Shown piece after piece: positions 25,111-34,147 of a stretch of DNA of 64,000 nucleotides (its first letter is position 1; the number at the start of each line of letters is the position of its first letter). The stretch spans positions 248,001 through 312,000 of the forward strand of contig NZ_JAFLRF010000002.1 of NCBI RefSeq assembly GCF_017315705.1, written 5' to 3'. The DNA comes from Trinickia mobilis. Its GTDB lineage: Bacteria; Pseudomonadota; Gammaproteobacteria; Burkholderiales; Burkholderiaceae. The position numbers and the translations under genes are program-made. The notes under the pieces are model-generated. The model ran no database searches, had not been told where the DNA came from, and saw nothing but the letters and a program-made list of their open reading frames with translations.

Positions 25111-26157
25111 TTGACTGCCGGATCGAATAAGCGGGCGCCGCGCCGCACGTCGCAAGCGGTGTCGGTACTCGATGTCGCGCGCGAAGCGCGCGTGTCGACG
25201 GCGACGGTGTCCCGGGTGCTGAACGGCAGCGCCAACGTCGGCGAGCCGCTGGCGAGCCGCGTGAGGGCTGTCGCCGTCGAGCTCGGCTACACGCCGCACG
25301 CGGCCGCCCGCGCGCTCGCGACGCAGCGTTCGACGACCATCGGCGCGGTCATTCCGTCGCTCGAAAACCAGAACTTCGCGAGGGGCGTCTTCGCACTGCA
25401 AAAGCGCATCGTCGATGCCGGCTACACGCTGCTGCTCGCCTGCTCGTACTACGACCCCGAAGAGGAGCTGAAGCAGGTCCACGCGCTCGTAGCCGACGGC
25501 ATCGCGGGCTTGATGCTCGTCGGGCGCACTCATGCGCCCGCGCTCTATCAGTTGCTGGCGAAGAAAAACATCCCCTTCGTGAACTGCTGGACCGTCGACA
25601 GCCAGCACCCGTACGTGGGCTTCGATAACGTCGAGATCGGCAGGCGGCTCGCGGACTATCTGTTCGATCTGGGCCATCGCAACTTCGGCATCATCGTGCA
25701 GCGCGTGCAAAGCAGCGACCGCGCGGCCGATCGAATTTCCGGCGTGCGCGAGGCCCTTGCCGCACGCGGCCTTGAATTGAAGCGCGAGCACTTGATCGAG
25801 ACCCCGCATCGAAGCATCGAGGGGCAAAACGCGATGAAGAGCCTGATGCAGGGGCCGAACCGCCCGAGCGCCGTGATCTGCGGCACGGACGTGCTTGCCA
25901 TCGGCGCTCTCGTGCAGGCCCGTCAGAGTGGAATCGAGGTGCCTCGCGACGTGTCGATCGTCGGCATCGACGACATCGAGTTCGCGAGCTTCACGACACC
26001 GCCCCTCACGACGATGCGGCTGCCCGCCGAGGAGGTCGGCACGCGCAGCGCCGAATACCTGCTGGACCGCATCGCGGGGCGATCGGTCAGCGCCGCAAAT
26101 ACGCTATCGGTCGACCTGATCGTGCGCGGCACGGCGGCGGCACCGCGCGAGCATTAA
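25111..26157 (+). CDS. LacI-family transcriptional regulator
   Basis: A 348-aa repressor with the LacI helix-turn-helix at about 17-40 (VSVLDVAREARVSTATVSRVLN), the hinge near 60-70 and a periplasmic-binding-protein-like effector domain. Translation starts at TTG 25111 behind GAGGTG, with a basic 16-residue lead before the HTH. The operators GTAAGCGCTTAC at 22100 and 22217 have exactly the form this family binds, so it probably represses the enolase-superfamily, MBL and udh genes and is induced by a uronate or aldarate. Confidence 0.9.
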   Translation: MTAGSNKRAPRRTSQAVSVLDVAREARVSTATVSRVLNGSANVGEPLASRVRAVAVELGYTPHAAARALATQRSTTIGAVIPSLENQNFARGVFALQKRIVDAGYTLLLACSYYDPEEELKQVHALVADGIAGLMLVGRTHAPALYQLLAKKNIPFVNCWTVDSQHPYVGFDNVEIGRRLADYLFDLGHRNFGIIVQRVQSSDRAADRISGVREALAARGLELKREHLIETPHRSIEGQNAMKSLMQGPNRPSAVICGTDVLAIGALVQARQSGIEVPRDVSIVGIDDIEFASFTTPPLTTMRLPAEEVGTRSAEYLLDRIAGRSVSAANTLSVDLIVRGTAAAPREH

Positions 26158-26239
26158 ACAGCGCGGATCGAAAACACGCGCTTTGCATGGGTGCTCGACA
26201 GATTGCGCATCGTCAAATGCTCCGTTTGATTCGGCTCGT

Positions 26240-27721
26240 TCATTCCCATTGCCGGACCGACACGGACGGGCGCAAGTGCACGCCAACGATGCGCCGCGCG
26301 CAGAGCAGCGCCCCGCACGCCACCACGACGTCGATGACGAAACCCACGTGAACCGCGTGCACGACGGCGACCCGATCGTCGGCGAGCGAACCCTGTCCGG
26401 CGCTGGCGACGACGTGCGCCAGGCTGCGCGAGACGAGCGTGCCGATCGTGGCCGTTCCCAGCATGCCGCCGACCATCCGCGTCGACTGGATCAGCGCGGT
26501 CGTGATGCCGAAACGTTCTGGCCCGCTCAATTCCTGCGCAAAGACGTTCAGATTGTTGAAGATGAAGCCGAGCCCGACACCCGCCGCCGCCATCGACGCT
26601 GCGCTCAACCCATGCGAACTCGTGCCGCCCAGCATCGTCGCGCCGATGCAGCCTGCGCCGATCAGCGCGAAGCCGACCGTGACGATCGTCATCGGCGCAC
26701 GCAAGCGCGTGACGATCCGCGTATTCGCGAGACTGCCGAGCGCCAGGCACACCGGTAGCGGCGTTACCGCAATGCCTGCCGCCTGCGGCGTCATGCCGAC
26801 GCCCGTTTGCAGCAGCAGCGGCGTAAAGAACAGCAGCGAAAACATCGCAAAGCCGGCGGCGAACGACAGCACGAACAGCCGCACGAGATTGCGGTCGGCA
26901 AACAGGTCGATCGGCAGAATCGGATGCGCGTGGCGTTTTTCCCATTGGTACAACAAGACGCATGTGCCGACCGCGAGTGCGACAAGCGTGAGCGTCGAAA
27001 AGGTGAGCCCCCTGTTGGGCAGCCGCTCGATGGCCATTTGCACCGATCCGAGCAGAATCGACAACAACGCCGCACCGGCCCAATCGATCGTGGTGCGCCG
27101 GCTGCCCCGCTGCTCGACACGAGGCAAATACCTGATCACGCAATAGAGCCCGGCGAGCCCGACCGGCAGGTTGACGAGGAACGTCGCGCGCCAGCCATAG
27201 ACAGCGCTCAGGAATCCGCCGAGAAACGGCCCGGCTGCCGTGGCGATTCCGTAGGAACCCGCCATCACGACCTGCCAGCGCACACGGGCGTGCAGATCGG
27301 GAAACAGATCGGGGATCGACGCGAATGCGGTGCCCACCATCATCCCGCCGCCGACTCCCTGCAGCACCCGCGCGAATACCAGCATTTGCACGTTCGGCGC
27401 GAGCCCGCATAGCGCAGACGCGAACGTAAACGTGGTGATCGATGCAATCACGAAGCCCTTGCGGCCGAAGTAGTCGCCGAGGCGGCCGAAGATGGGTACC
27501 GACACGACGGACGCAAGCAGATAGACGCTCGCAATCCAAGCGTAGTAATCGGCGCCCTTCAGATCGGCGACGATGGAAGGCAGCGCGGTGCTGACGACCG
27601 TCTGATCGAGTGCGACGAGCATGTTGACGAGGCCGATACCGAGCATCGCCAACAGGGATTCGCGAAATGAGCGAGCAGCGGCTCTGTCATGCGGCACGGA
27701 ACCGCCTTCACCGCGCCCCAT
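26240..27721 (-). CDS. MFS transporter, DHA2 (EmrB/QacA) family
   Basis: A 493-aa drug/proton antiporter-type MFS protein with about 14 predicted helices. The LDQTVVSTALPSIVADL motif at the end of helix 1 and the GRLGDYFGRK loop between helices 2 and 3 are diagnostic of DHA2. The ATG at 27721 has an excellent AAGGAGGCGCC site; two starts upstream have none. It is convergent with the LacI gene and divergent from another MFS gene. Likely an efflux pump for organic compounds; no partner membrane-fusion protein is adjacent. Confidence 0.87.
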   Translation of the reverse strand: MGRGEGGSVPHDRAAARSFRESLLAMLGIGLVNMLVALDQTVVSTALPSIVADLKGADYYAWIASVYLLASVVSVPIFGRLGDYFGRKGFVIASITTFTFASALCGLAPNVQMLVFARVLQGVGGGMMVGTAFASIPDLFPDLHARVRWQVVMAGSYGIATAAGPFLGGFLSAVYGWRATFLVNLPVGLAGLYCVIRYLPRVEQRGSRRTTIDWAGAALLSILLGSVQMAIERLPNRGLTFSTLTLVALAVGTCVLLYQWEKRHAHPILPIDLFADRNLVRLFVLSFAAGFAMFSLLFFTPLLLQTGVGMTPQAAGIAVTPLPVCLALGSLANTRIVTRLRAPMTIVTVGFALIGAGCIGATMLGGTSSHGLSAASMAAAGVGLGFIFNNLNVFAQELSGPERFGITTALIQSTRMVGGMLGTATIGTLVSRSLAHVVASAGQGSLADDRVAVVHAVHVGFVIDVVVACGALLCARRIVGVHLRPSVSVRQWE

Positions 27722-27803
27722 TGGCGCCTCCTTGACCATTTGAATGCGAACCCGAGTGTGATCGCCCTTGACGATCAAAAACAGTATCCGTTGGTTTCTT
27801 TAG

Positions 27804-27822
27804 TCGATAAGACTTTTATCGA
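27804..27822. promoter_or_regulatory. Palindrome TCGATAA-N5-TTATCGA between two divergent MFS genes
   Basis: Perfect 7-bp arms with a GACTT spacer, in the 248-bp gap between divergent transporter genes. The form suits a dimeric repressor of the TetR, GntR or LacI type. No regulator gene lies immediately next to it. Confidence 0.5.
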
Positions 27823-27969
27823 TCGACTCGCGCCCTCTTCGCGGGCCGGACACAAAAATATTTAAAATTTGAAGCAACCGGCCGCCGCTTTCTCATGCGC
27901 CTGTCGCACGCCATACTGCGGTCGCCAGCCACTGCAGCCGACAACATCAAGGCGGGCCAGGAGACAGTC

Positions 27970-29277
27970 ATGTTCGTCCGCACCTCCGCCGCCCCCGCGC
28001 TTGAATCGAATCACGCCGATTCGCTTTTCAGGCGCGTCGCATGGCGATTCATGCCGCTGCTGTTCGTCGGCTACGTGATTGCGTATCTCGATCGCGTGAA
28101 CGTGGGTTTCGCGAAACTGCAGATGGTCAACAGCCTGCACTTCAGCGAAGCTGCGTATGGACTCGGCGCAGGGCTCTTCTTCGTCGGCTACTTCTTTTTT
28201 GAGGTGCCGAGCAACCTGCTGCTGCATCGACTCGGCGCACGGCGCTGGATTGCGCGCATCATGGCGACGTGGGGGGCGCTGTCGATCGCGACCGCGTTCG
28301 TGCACACGCCGATGATGTTCTACGTCATGCGCACCCTTCTCGGCATTGCGGAGGCGGGCTTCTTCCCCGGCATGGTCCTTTACCTGACCTACTGGTTTCC
28401 TTCTCACCGCCGCGGCAAGATGGTCGCACTGCTGATGGCCGGCAATCCGGTGTCCGGTCTCTTCGGCGGCCCGCTCTCCGGCTACATCATGCATGTGATG
28501 CACCACACCTGGGGAATGGCCGGCTGGCAATGGCTTTTCATCATCGAGGCATTGCCCGCAATCGTGCTTGGGGTCGTGGTCTTCTTCTATCTCGACGACC
28601 GCGTTGCCGACGCACCATGGCTCGGCTCCGATGAAAAGCGCACGATCCAGAACGAGATCGATGCGGATGCCTCGACGCACACGCACGGCTCGGTGCGGAG
28701 GGTGTTCACCTCGATGCGCGTCTGGCTGCTGTGCCTGATCCTGTTCGGCATCGTGATGGGCTCGTACGCGATCGGCTTCTGGCAGCCGACGATCATCCGC
28801 GGCACCGGCATCCGCGATCCGTTCATGATCGGCCTGCTGACGATGATCCCGTACTCGGCGGCCCTCGTGGCGATGATTGCGGCTGGCCGCAGCGCCGACC
28901 GCACGCGCGAGCGGCGGCTGCATGTCGCCGTGCCGGCGGTCGTGGCCGCGCTCGGGTTCACGATCTGCGCGTTCAACGGCGACCACGCGCTGCTTTCGAT
29001 GATCGGGCTCACGCTCGCAGCCGGCGGCGTCGTGACCGCGTTGCCGATGTTCTGGTCGCTGCCCACTGCGTTCCTCGGGGGCACGGGTGCGGCAGCGGGT
29101 ATCGCACTGATCAACTGCACAGGCAATCTCGCCGGGTTCGTCAGTCCGGCCGTTATCGGGTGGCTAAAGACGGTCACGCATACTTTGACGTCGGGGCTGC
29201 TCGTCGTCGCAGCTTCGCTGACGCTATCTGCTGCTTTGATCATCGCGCTGATTCCCGGGCGGTTGGTGAACAAGTGA
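27970..29277 (+). CDS. MFS transporter, ACS family
   Basis: A 435-aa transporter with about 12 helices. The YLDRVNVGFAKLQMVNSL stretch and the GIAEAGFFPGMVLYLTYWFP stretch are typical of tartrate/phthalate-type ACS symporters. The ATG at 27970 follows GGAGACAG; the in-frame start at 27895 would add 25 unconserved residues. It is divergent from the DHA2 efflux gene and is the fourth MFS gene within 20 kb, so it may serve the sugar-acid pathway or an unlinked organic acid. Confidence 0.86.
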   Translation: MFVRTSAAPALESNHADSLFRRVAWRFMPLLFVGYVIAYLDRVNVGFAKLQMVNSLHFSEAAYGLGAGLFFVGYFFFEVPSNLLLHRLGARRWIARIMATWGALSIATAFVHTPMMFYVMRTLLGIAEAGFFPGMVLYLTYWFPSHRRGKMVALLMAGNPVSGLFGGPLSGYIMHVMHHTWGMAGWQWLFIIEALPAIVLGVVVFFYLDDRVADAPWLGSDEKRTIQNEIDADASTHTHGSVRRVFTSMRVWLLCLILFGIVMGSYAIGFWQPTIIRGTGIRDPFMIGLLTMIPYSAALVAMIAAGRSADRTRERRLHVAVPAVVAALGFTICAFNGDHALLSMIGLTLAAGGVVTALPMFWSLPTAFLGGTGAAAGIALINCTGNLAGFVSPAVIGWLKTVTHTLTSGLLVVAASLTLSAALIIALIPGRLVNK

Positions 29278-29723
29278 TGTCGATCCCGCCGCTCTGACTT
29301 GCCCTATCCGTTCCTCCCTCCGTTTCTCGCCCGCGCCGCACCCTTCTTCGAATCACTCGCTTGTGACCAACTGGTTTCGCCATGCAGCGTTTGAGGCAGA
29401 CAACCTGAGCGCCTGCAATTCCTTGTCGACGATGATGCGGCTCATTGCTGAAGATCCGGTCGTTACCGGTCGATGACAAATCTGTAATCAACGGGCAAGC
29501 GTGCCGTCAGCCGCCCGATCGAATAATGAACGCACGGTCTCAACGTTAACAAGCCACGCTCCAGTGCGGTCTATCGAGTCGACCGCGATACCTGCCGCGA
29601 TGGTGGACGGAGCGCGAAAGTCAACCTTGACCGCATCACCGTTCACGCCCCACGTAAAAAGCACCGGTGTCGCCGGGCGTTCTTGCCGCAGACCATGGGC
29701 TTCTAACGAATACCCGGATTTTC
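29278..29723. other. 446-bp gap between the last MFS gene and the redox module
   Basis: No convincing complete gene. On the minus strand 29488-29721 is open, and from GTG 29664 it would encode 58 aa with protein-like composition, but it has no RBS and no family I recognise. No clear terminator with a T-tract was found after the MFS gene. Confidence 0.4.
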
Positions 29724-29900
29724 ATGAAAGCCCCATTTCGCCTTGCCATCGTTCTCGTCGCGCTTGCCGCCGGCGGTTGCGCGAATACTCCTCCGATTCG
29801 ATCTGGAACAGGGACTGAATCTAACGCCGACGGACGAACGTCGTCCTGGACGCCCTACCCGTGCCAGTACCTGCACGTAAAGGTGAACTGCACGGCCTGA
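29724..29900 (+). CDS. Small putative lipoprotein
   Basis: A 58-aa protein with a basic N-terminus, a hydrophobic segment (FRLAIVLVALAAG, 5-17) and a lipobox-like AGGC with the cysteine at about 19, followed by a short polar tail containing two more cysteines. It would be an outer- or inner-membrane lipoprotein of unknown function. The stop is 21 bp before the cytochrome c gene, suggesting co-transcription. The RBS is weak, so the call is moderate. Confidence 0.5.
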   Translation: MKAPFRLAIVLVALAAGGCANTPPIRSGTGTESNADGRTSSWTPYPCQYLHVKVNCTA

Positions 29901-29921
29901 AACCACCACAGGTGATCAAAC

Positions 29922-30479
29922 ATGAGCGTAGCCAAAGACTCCTCTTTTCTTGTCCGTCATTCCACGCTGAGCGTTTTCGCTACAGCCGTTGTCGCGGTCG
30001 TGGCGGCGGGATTCGGCTTCATCTATTCGGGGCTGTACGATGTGTCCGCCGCATCCGGACACAACCCGCTTGTCGCCTGGGTGCTGCATAAGACCTACCT
30101 GCAGTCGCTGCACCGCCACGCGGCCGCTATCCAGGTCCCGGCCGACCTGATGACCCTCGCCCACGTCGAAGCCGGCGCGCGTCTCTACCGGAGTACCTGC
30201 GTGGCGTGTCACGGCGCACCGGGACAACCGCTGAGCCCGATTGGCCAGGGCATTCTTCCGATCGCGCCGGAATTGCTGAGCGCAACACGCCGCAACAATC
30301 CTCAGATGATGTTTTGGGTCATCAAAAACGGCGTAAAAATGACCGCGATGCCTGCGTTCGGCAAGACGCAAGACGACCAGACGATCTGGGACTTGACGGC
30401 GTTCCTCTACAAAGGCCGCGGCATCTCCGCTCAAGACTTCGAAAAGCTAAGCGCAGCCAAATCGAACTCCCGGCCGTAG
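29922..30479 (+). CDS. Membrane-anchored monohaem cytochrome c
   Basis: A 185-aa class I c-type cytochrome. An N-terminal membrane anchor spans about 15-38, followed by a periplasmic domain with the haem-binding motif CVACH (C93, C96, H97) and a probable axial methionine M143 in TAMPAFG. It precedes a cytochrome b561 gene and a molybdopterin enzyme, so it probably accepts or donates electrons for that enzyme at the periplasmic face of the membrane. No CcoP-type second haem is present. Confidence 0.87.
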   Translation: MSVAKDSSFLVRHSTLSVFATAVVAVVAAGFGFIYSGLYDVSAASGHNPLVAWVLHKTYLQSLHRHAAAIQVPADLMTLAHVEAGARLYRSTCVACHGAPGQPLSPIGQGILPIAPELLSATRRNNPQMMFWVIKNGVKMTAMPAFGKTQDDQTIWDLTAFLYKGRGISAQDFEKLSAAKSNSRP

Positions 30480-30640
30480 GCGTTGGGGACTTCAGGTGCT
30501 GCGCGGCCACAACGCCGCTCATGCATTCGGAGCGTCGGCCTCTCGTAAGAAAAATTATTTGTCGTGCAGTGGAATAGCTGCTCGCCGGTGATGTTTACCC
30601 ATAAGGACACAGCCTGGTCGCGGCCGACCGGCAGTCCGAC

Positions 30641-31264
30641 ATGGGCAACCTCATCAATCACGAGATCGCTTTGAGCCACGCATCGAATCAACCCGCCTGG
30701 GTCCGCATCACACACTGGATTAACGCGCTCGCTGTCGTACTGATGGTGACAAGCGGCTGGCAGATCTATGACGCCTCGCCGCTCTTTCCAGCTTTACAGT
30801 TTCCTTCCGCTATCACATTGGGCGGCTGGCTCGGCGGCGCCTTGCAATGGCATTTCGCGATAATGTGGATGCTGGTTGTGAATTTCCTCGTCTATGTCGG
30901 GCTGAATATCGCTTCGGGACGTCTGCGCCGAAAACTGCTGCCGATCAGCTTCAAGTCGCTGGCAACCGATCTCGTCGCCGCCCTGCGCGGCACGCTCGGG
31001 CATGAGGACCTCACACGCTATAACGCCGTACAGAAGTTCGCCTATCTCGTCGTCATCGTCGATATCGCGCTCGTGGTCCTGTCGGGACTGGCGATATGGA
31101 AGTCGGTGCAGTTCCCGCTGCTGCGCACGCTGATGGGCGGGTACGACAATGCACGCGTCGTGCATTTTGCTGCAATGAGCGTGCTGGTGGCGTTCTTCGT
31201 CGTGCACGTCGTCATGGTCGCACTGGTGCCGCGCTCACTGCTTCTGATGATTCGTGGACGGTAA
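30641..31264 (+). CDS. Cytochrome b561-type membrane protein
   Basis: A 207-aa di-haem membrane cytochrome of the bacterial b561/Ni-Fe hydrogenase b-subunit type with four hydrophobic helices. Candidate haem ligands are H25 (ITHW), H71 (WHFAIMW), H175 (VVHFAAM) and H189 (VVHVVMV). It would exchange electrons between the quinone pool and a periplasmic partner. Its stop lies 2 bp before the ATG of the sulfite-oxidase-fold protein, so the two are tightly coupled. A 161-bp gap with no clear feature separates it from the cytochrome c gene. Confidence 0.87.
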   Translation: MGNLINHEIALSHASNQPAWVRITHWINALAVVLMVTSGWQIYDASPLFPALQFPSAITLGGWLGGALQWHFAIMWMLVVNFLVYVGLNIASGRLRRKLLPISFKSLATDLVAALRGTLGHEDLTRYNAVQKFAYLVVIVDIALVVLSGLAIWKSVQFPLLRTLMGGYDNARVVHFAAMSVLVAFFVVHVVMVALVPRSLLLMIRGR

Positions 31265-31266
31265 CC

Positions 31267-32058
31267 ATGACTTTTCGAAAAAGGGCTGGGAAGCCCGATA
31301 CGTTTCTTTCGTCTCACGCTGAATCCATCATCAAGGATGCGCGCAACGAACTGAAAAATCCGGCGCGCCGGATGCTCGGCAAGCGAGTTCTCACGCTCGG
31401 CGGCATTGCGATGCTGTCAGGCTGCGATTTGTCCAATGACAAGTCGGTCAACACCATGCTGCGCAGAATGTCGTTCTTCAACGACGACGTGCAAGCCCTG
31501 CTGTTCAATCCGAACGAGATGGCCCCGACCTATCCGGAGTCGATGATCACGCGGCCGTTTCCCTTCAACGCGTTTTACGGCATCGACGATGTGCCCGAAG
31601 TCGACGCCGCTGCCTACCGGCTCCAGGTGGGCGGCCTCGCGAACGGCAAACGTGTCTGGACGCTCGACGAGCTGCGCGCAATGCCGCAGGAAAGCCAGAT
31701 CACGCGTCATATCTGCATCGAAGGATGGAGTGCGATCGGCCGATGGGGCGGCGTGCGCTTCTCCAATTTCCTGAAGCATTCGGGCGCCGACATCACGGCG
31801 AAGTACGTGTCGCTGCACTGCGCGGACAACTACTGGACCAGTATCGACATGCCCACTGCGCTGCATGCACAGACGCTGCTGACGCTGACCTACGACGGCC
31901 AGGTGCTGCCGCCGAAATACGGCTTCCCGATGAAGCTGCGCATGCCGACCAAGCTCGGCTACAAGAATCCGAAGCATATCGTCGCAATCAGTGTGACGAA
32001 CGAATACCCCGGTGGTTACTGGGAGAACCAGGGCTACAACTGGTTCGGCGGGTCCTGA
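31267..32058 (+). CDS. Molybdopterin-dependent oxidoreductase, sulfite-oxidase fold, Tat lipoprotein
   Basis: A 263-aa molybdoprotein of the sulfite oxidase/YedY (MsrP) fold. The molybdenum-binding cysteine is C150 in RHICIEGWS, and PKYGFPMKLRMPTKLGYKNPK near 220-240 matches the family. The N-terminus has twin arginines (NPARRMLGKR, about 31-40), a hydrophobic stretch and a lipobox LSGC with the cysteine at 53. It is therefore probably a Tat-exported, lipid-anchored periplasmic enzyme. Cytochrome b561 immediately upstream is the likely electron partner. The substrate is unknown; S- or N-oxide or sulfite chemistry is possible. Confidence 0.85.
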   Translation: MTFRKRAGKPDTFLSSHAESIIKDARNELKNPARRMLGKRVLTLGGIAMLSGCDLSNDKSVNTMLRRMSFFNDDVQALLFNPNEMAPTYPESMITRPFPFNAFYGIDDVPEVDAAAYRLQVGGLANGKRVWTLDELRAMPQESQITRHICIEGWSAIGRWGGVRFSNFLKHSGADITAKYVSLHCADNYWTSIDMPTALHAQTLLTLTYDGQVLPPKYGFPMKLRMPTKLGYKNPKHIVAISVTNEYPGGYWENQGYNWFGGS

Positions 32059-32104
32059 TGTGCATTGGTCCACTCGAAGCTCAACCATCCTTTACGGAGC
32101 ATCC

Positions 32105-32719
32105 ATGTCTATTCGCATGAAACTTGGCGTCACCCTCGCCGCGCTGACTTTTGCCGGTGTCGCGCTCGCTCAGGCGCCCGCTGCCAAACCGGCGCGCATC
32201 CGCGGCGATATCGTCTCGCTCGACGGCGACGTCCTGAAGGTGCATCGCCGTAGCGGCGACACGGTCTCGATCGAGCTTAAACCGACCATTGCCGTATCGG
32301 CGGTCAAGGCCATGCAGCTTTCGGACATCAAGCCGGGCTCCTTCGTCGGCACGGCCGCAACGACGGGCACTGACGGAAAGTTGACGGCCACCGAAGTGGT
32401 CGTCTTCCCGGAATCCGCGCGCGGCACGGGTGAAGGTCACTACGCTTGGGACCTCGGTCCGAACAGCACGATGACGAATGCGAACGTCGACACGGTTGTG
32501 CAGGGTACCAGCGGCCGGAATCTGAAGCTGTCGTACAAAGGCGGGAGCAATGAGGTGACCGTCCCGCCCAACGTACCGATCGTGACTTTCACGCCGGCCG
32601 CACGCACCGACCTGACTCCGGGCAAGCAGGTGTTCGTGGTCGCGACGGCCGCATCGCAGGGTGCGTTTGTCGCGCAGCGCGTGGTGGTCGAAAAGGATGG
32701 AGTCGCGCCGCCGATGTAA
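32105..32719 (+). CDS. Periplasmic DUF5666-like protein
   Basis: A 204-aa exported protein with a clear signal peptide (to about AQA-24). It is built of beta-rich repeats in the style of DUF5666/metal-binding OB domains: IRGDIVSLDGDVLKVHRRSGD, then IKPGSFVGTAA and LTPGKQVFVVATA. Function unknown. The RBS ACGGAGC precedes ATG 32105, 46 bp after the molybdoenzyme stop, so it belongs to the same redox operon. It is convergent with the first porin. Confidence 0.7.
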   Translation: MSIRMKLGVTLAALTFAGVALAQAPAAKPARIRGDIVSLDGDVLKVHRRSGDTVSIELKPTIAVSAVKAMQLSDIKPGSFVGTAATTGTDGKLTATEVVVFPESARGTGEGHYAWDLGPNSTMTNANVDTVVQGTSGRNLKLSYKGGSNEVTVPPNVPIVTFTPAARTDLTPGKQVFVVATAASQGAFVAQRVVVEKDGVAPPM

Positions 32720-32786
32720 GCAGTTAGCGTGTGGATGGCCTGATCGGGCTTCGGCAGCGCAGCGACATCGAGCGGCCACGGGCCAT

Positions 32787-33938
32787 TTAGAAGAGGTGGC
32801 GAATCCCCACCATCGCTCCGGTTTGATCCACGCCTGGCAATGGCGTCGAAGCGGGCGGGACCGTGCCGCCGTCAATCGAGAACGCTGCGTTGCGCTGGTT
32901 GAACACACGCCCTGCAGTGACGTACACCGAGGTGCGCTTGGACAAGAAGTACATCGCGCGCGCTGCGATCACGGAGCCTCCCGAGGCGCTACCGCTCACG
33001 GTTATATGGCCGAACTGGGCGTCAAGAGCAATGTCCGGACGGGGCAAATAGCGTCCACCGATCCACCAGTAGTTGCTGGTCGCGTCGAAAACGGTCGGCG
33101 TCTGCTCTCCGTGATTGATTCGGTGTTGGAATCCCGCGCCGAAAGTCGCATTGGCAATCTTCACGTAGCCATTGACGAGGGCGCGCGTATCGGTTTGCGA
33201 GCTGAGGGGCAGGGGCGAGCCGGCGCCGCCCCCACCGTAGTTGCGATCGATGGCCGCCGCTACGCCCCATTTCCCCGCATCATATTTCAGCATGGCGGAC
33301 ATTGACTTGCAGGCCCGCCAGTCGGTCGGCGATTGGCCGGCGCACCCTCCGGCCGCCGCGCTATCCACCGCGTCACGGCCGAACGAATACATCGCGCTCG
33401 CGGTCAGCCCCGATGACGTGAAGGTATAGACAATCGAGTTGTCAACTCGCGGCTGGGTCAGGTAGGGATCCAGATCGGCGGCGGCATAGAGATTCGGCGC
33501 CAACGTGTCGCCCGTTAATACCGCCCAAAAGATTTGCGAATATTGCCGCCCGAGCGTCAAGGCCCCCCACCGTCCCGAAAGCCCGACATAGGCCTGCCTG
33601 CCAAACAAGCGGCCTCCTTGATTCAGCGTGCCCTGTGACGGCGCAAAGCCCGACTCCAAGACAAAAACGGCGCTAAGACCGCCACCCAGATCCTCTTTGC
33701 CACGGAGGCCCCAAAGTGATGGCAGCGAGGCCGTCAGCGTCGGCATGCGTACTGCGCTCGACTTCCGAGGTCCGATGTTCGTCACATATTCAACGCCGGT
33801 ATCGATGACCCCATACAGCGTGACAGCGCTCTGCGCATGCGATGCGCTCGACGCACATGCTGCAAGCAACGAGAGCGCCCACCAAAACACCTGGCGCCAT
33901 GAGTGGCCGCCTCTGGCCCGATTCAACCGTGAACTCAT
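32787..33938 (-). CDS. Gram-negative porin (OmpC-like), copy 1
   Basis: A 383-aa outer-membrane general porin of the betaproteobacterial type. A signal peptide ends near SASHAQ-36, followed by SAVTLYGVIDTGVEYVTN, and the chain ends in the assembly signal HLF with a C-terminal phenylalanine. The GGKEDLGGG-type loop and GRQAYVGLSGRWG are family landmarks. It is highly similar along its whole length to the porin at 42013-43164. GGAGATGAATA gives a good RBS. It probably admits aromatic or organic acid substrates of the neighbouring catabolic genes (inference). Confidence 0.9.
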   Translation of the reverse strand: MSSRLNRARGGHSWRQVFWWALSLLAACASSASHAQSAVTLYGVIDTGVEYVTNIGPRKSSAVRMPTLTASLPSLWGLRGKEDLGGGLSAVFVLESGFAPSQGTLNQGGRLFGRQAYVGLSGRWGALTLGRQYSQIFWAVLTGDTLAPNLYAAADLDPYLTQPRVDNSIVYTFTSSGLTASAMYSFGRDAVDSAAAGGCAGQSPTDWRACKSMSAMLKYDAGKWGVAAAIDRNYGGGGAGSPLPLSSQTDTRALVNGYVKIANATFGAGFQHRINHGEQTPTVFDATSNYWWIGGRYLPRPDIALDAQFGHITVSGSASGGSVIAARAMYFLSKRTSVYVTAGRVFNQRNAAFSIDGGTVPPASTPLPGVDQTGAMVGIRHLF

Positions 33939-34000
33939 TATTCATCTCCAATGTTGTTGAAATTTACTTAGTTATACTTATTTAAATAATCCACACGTCG
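33939..34000 (-). promoter_or_regulatory. AT-rich promoter region of porin copy 1
   Basis: A conspicuous AT-rich block in GC-rich surroundings, with TATAAC and the palindrome TTATTTAAATAA on the minus strand 20-55 bp before the porin start. The exact -35/-10 pair is not certain. Beyond it, 34000-34147 has no recognisable feature except a CCCCC/GGGGG hairpin at 34124-34138 without a T-tract. Confidence 0.35.
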
Positions 34001-34147
34001 GGCCGCACGAGGACGAGGACGGGGACGATGACGAGGTCGCGCTCATAGACGGCGCGAAGCGCGGAATCCGGGGACCACGAGCACGCCAACCGTGCATCTT
34101 TCACTCAAACGGATGCAACTCACCCCCTGACCGGGGGCGAGCACCCG

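Noticed and set aside
34124-34138. CCCCC/GGGGG hairpin after the second large hydroxylase subunit
   Set aside because: No following T-tract on the relevant strand, so it is not called as an intrinsic terminator.
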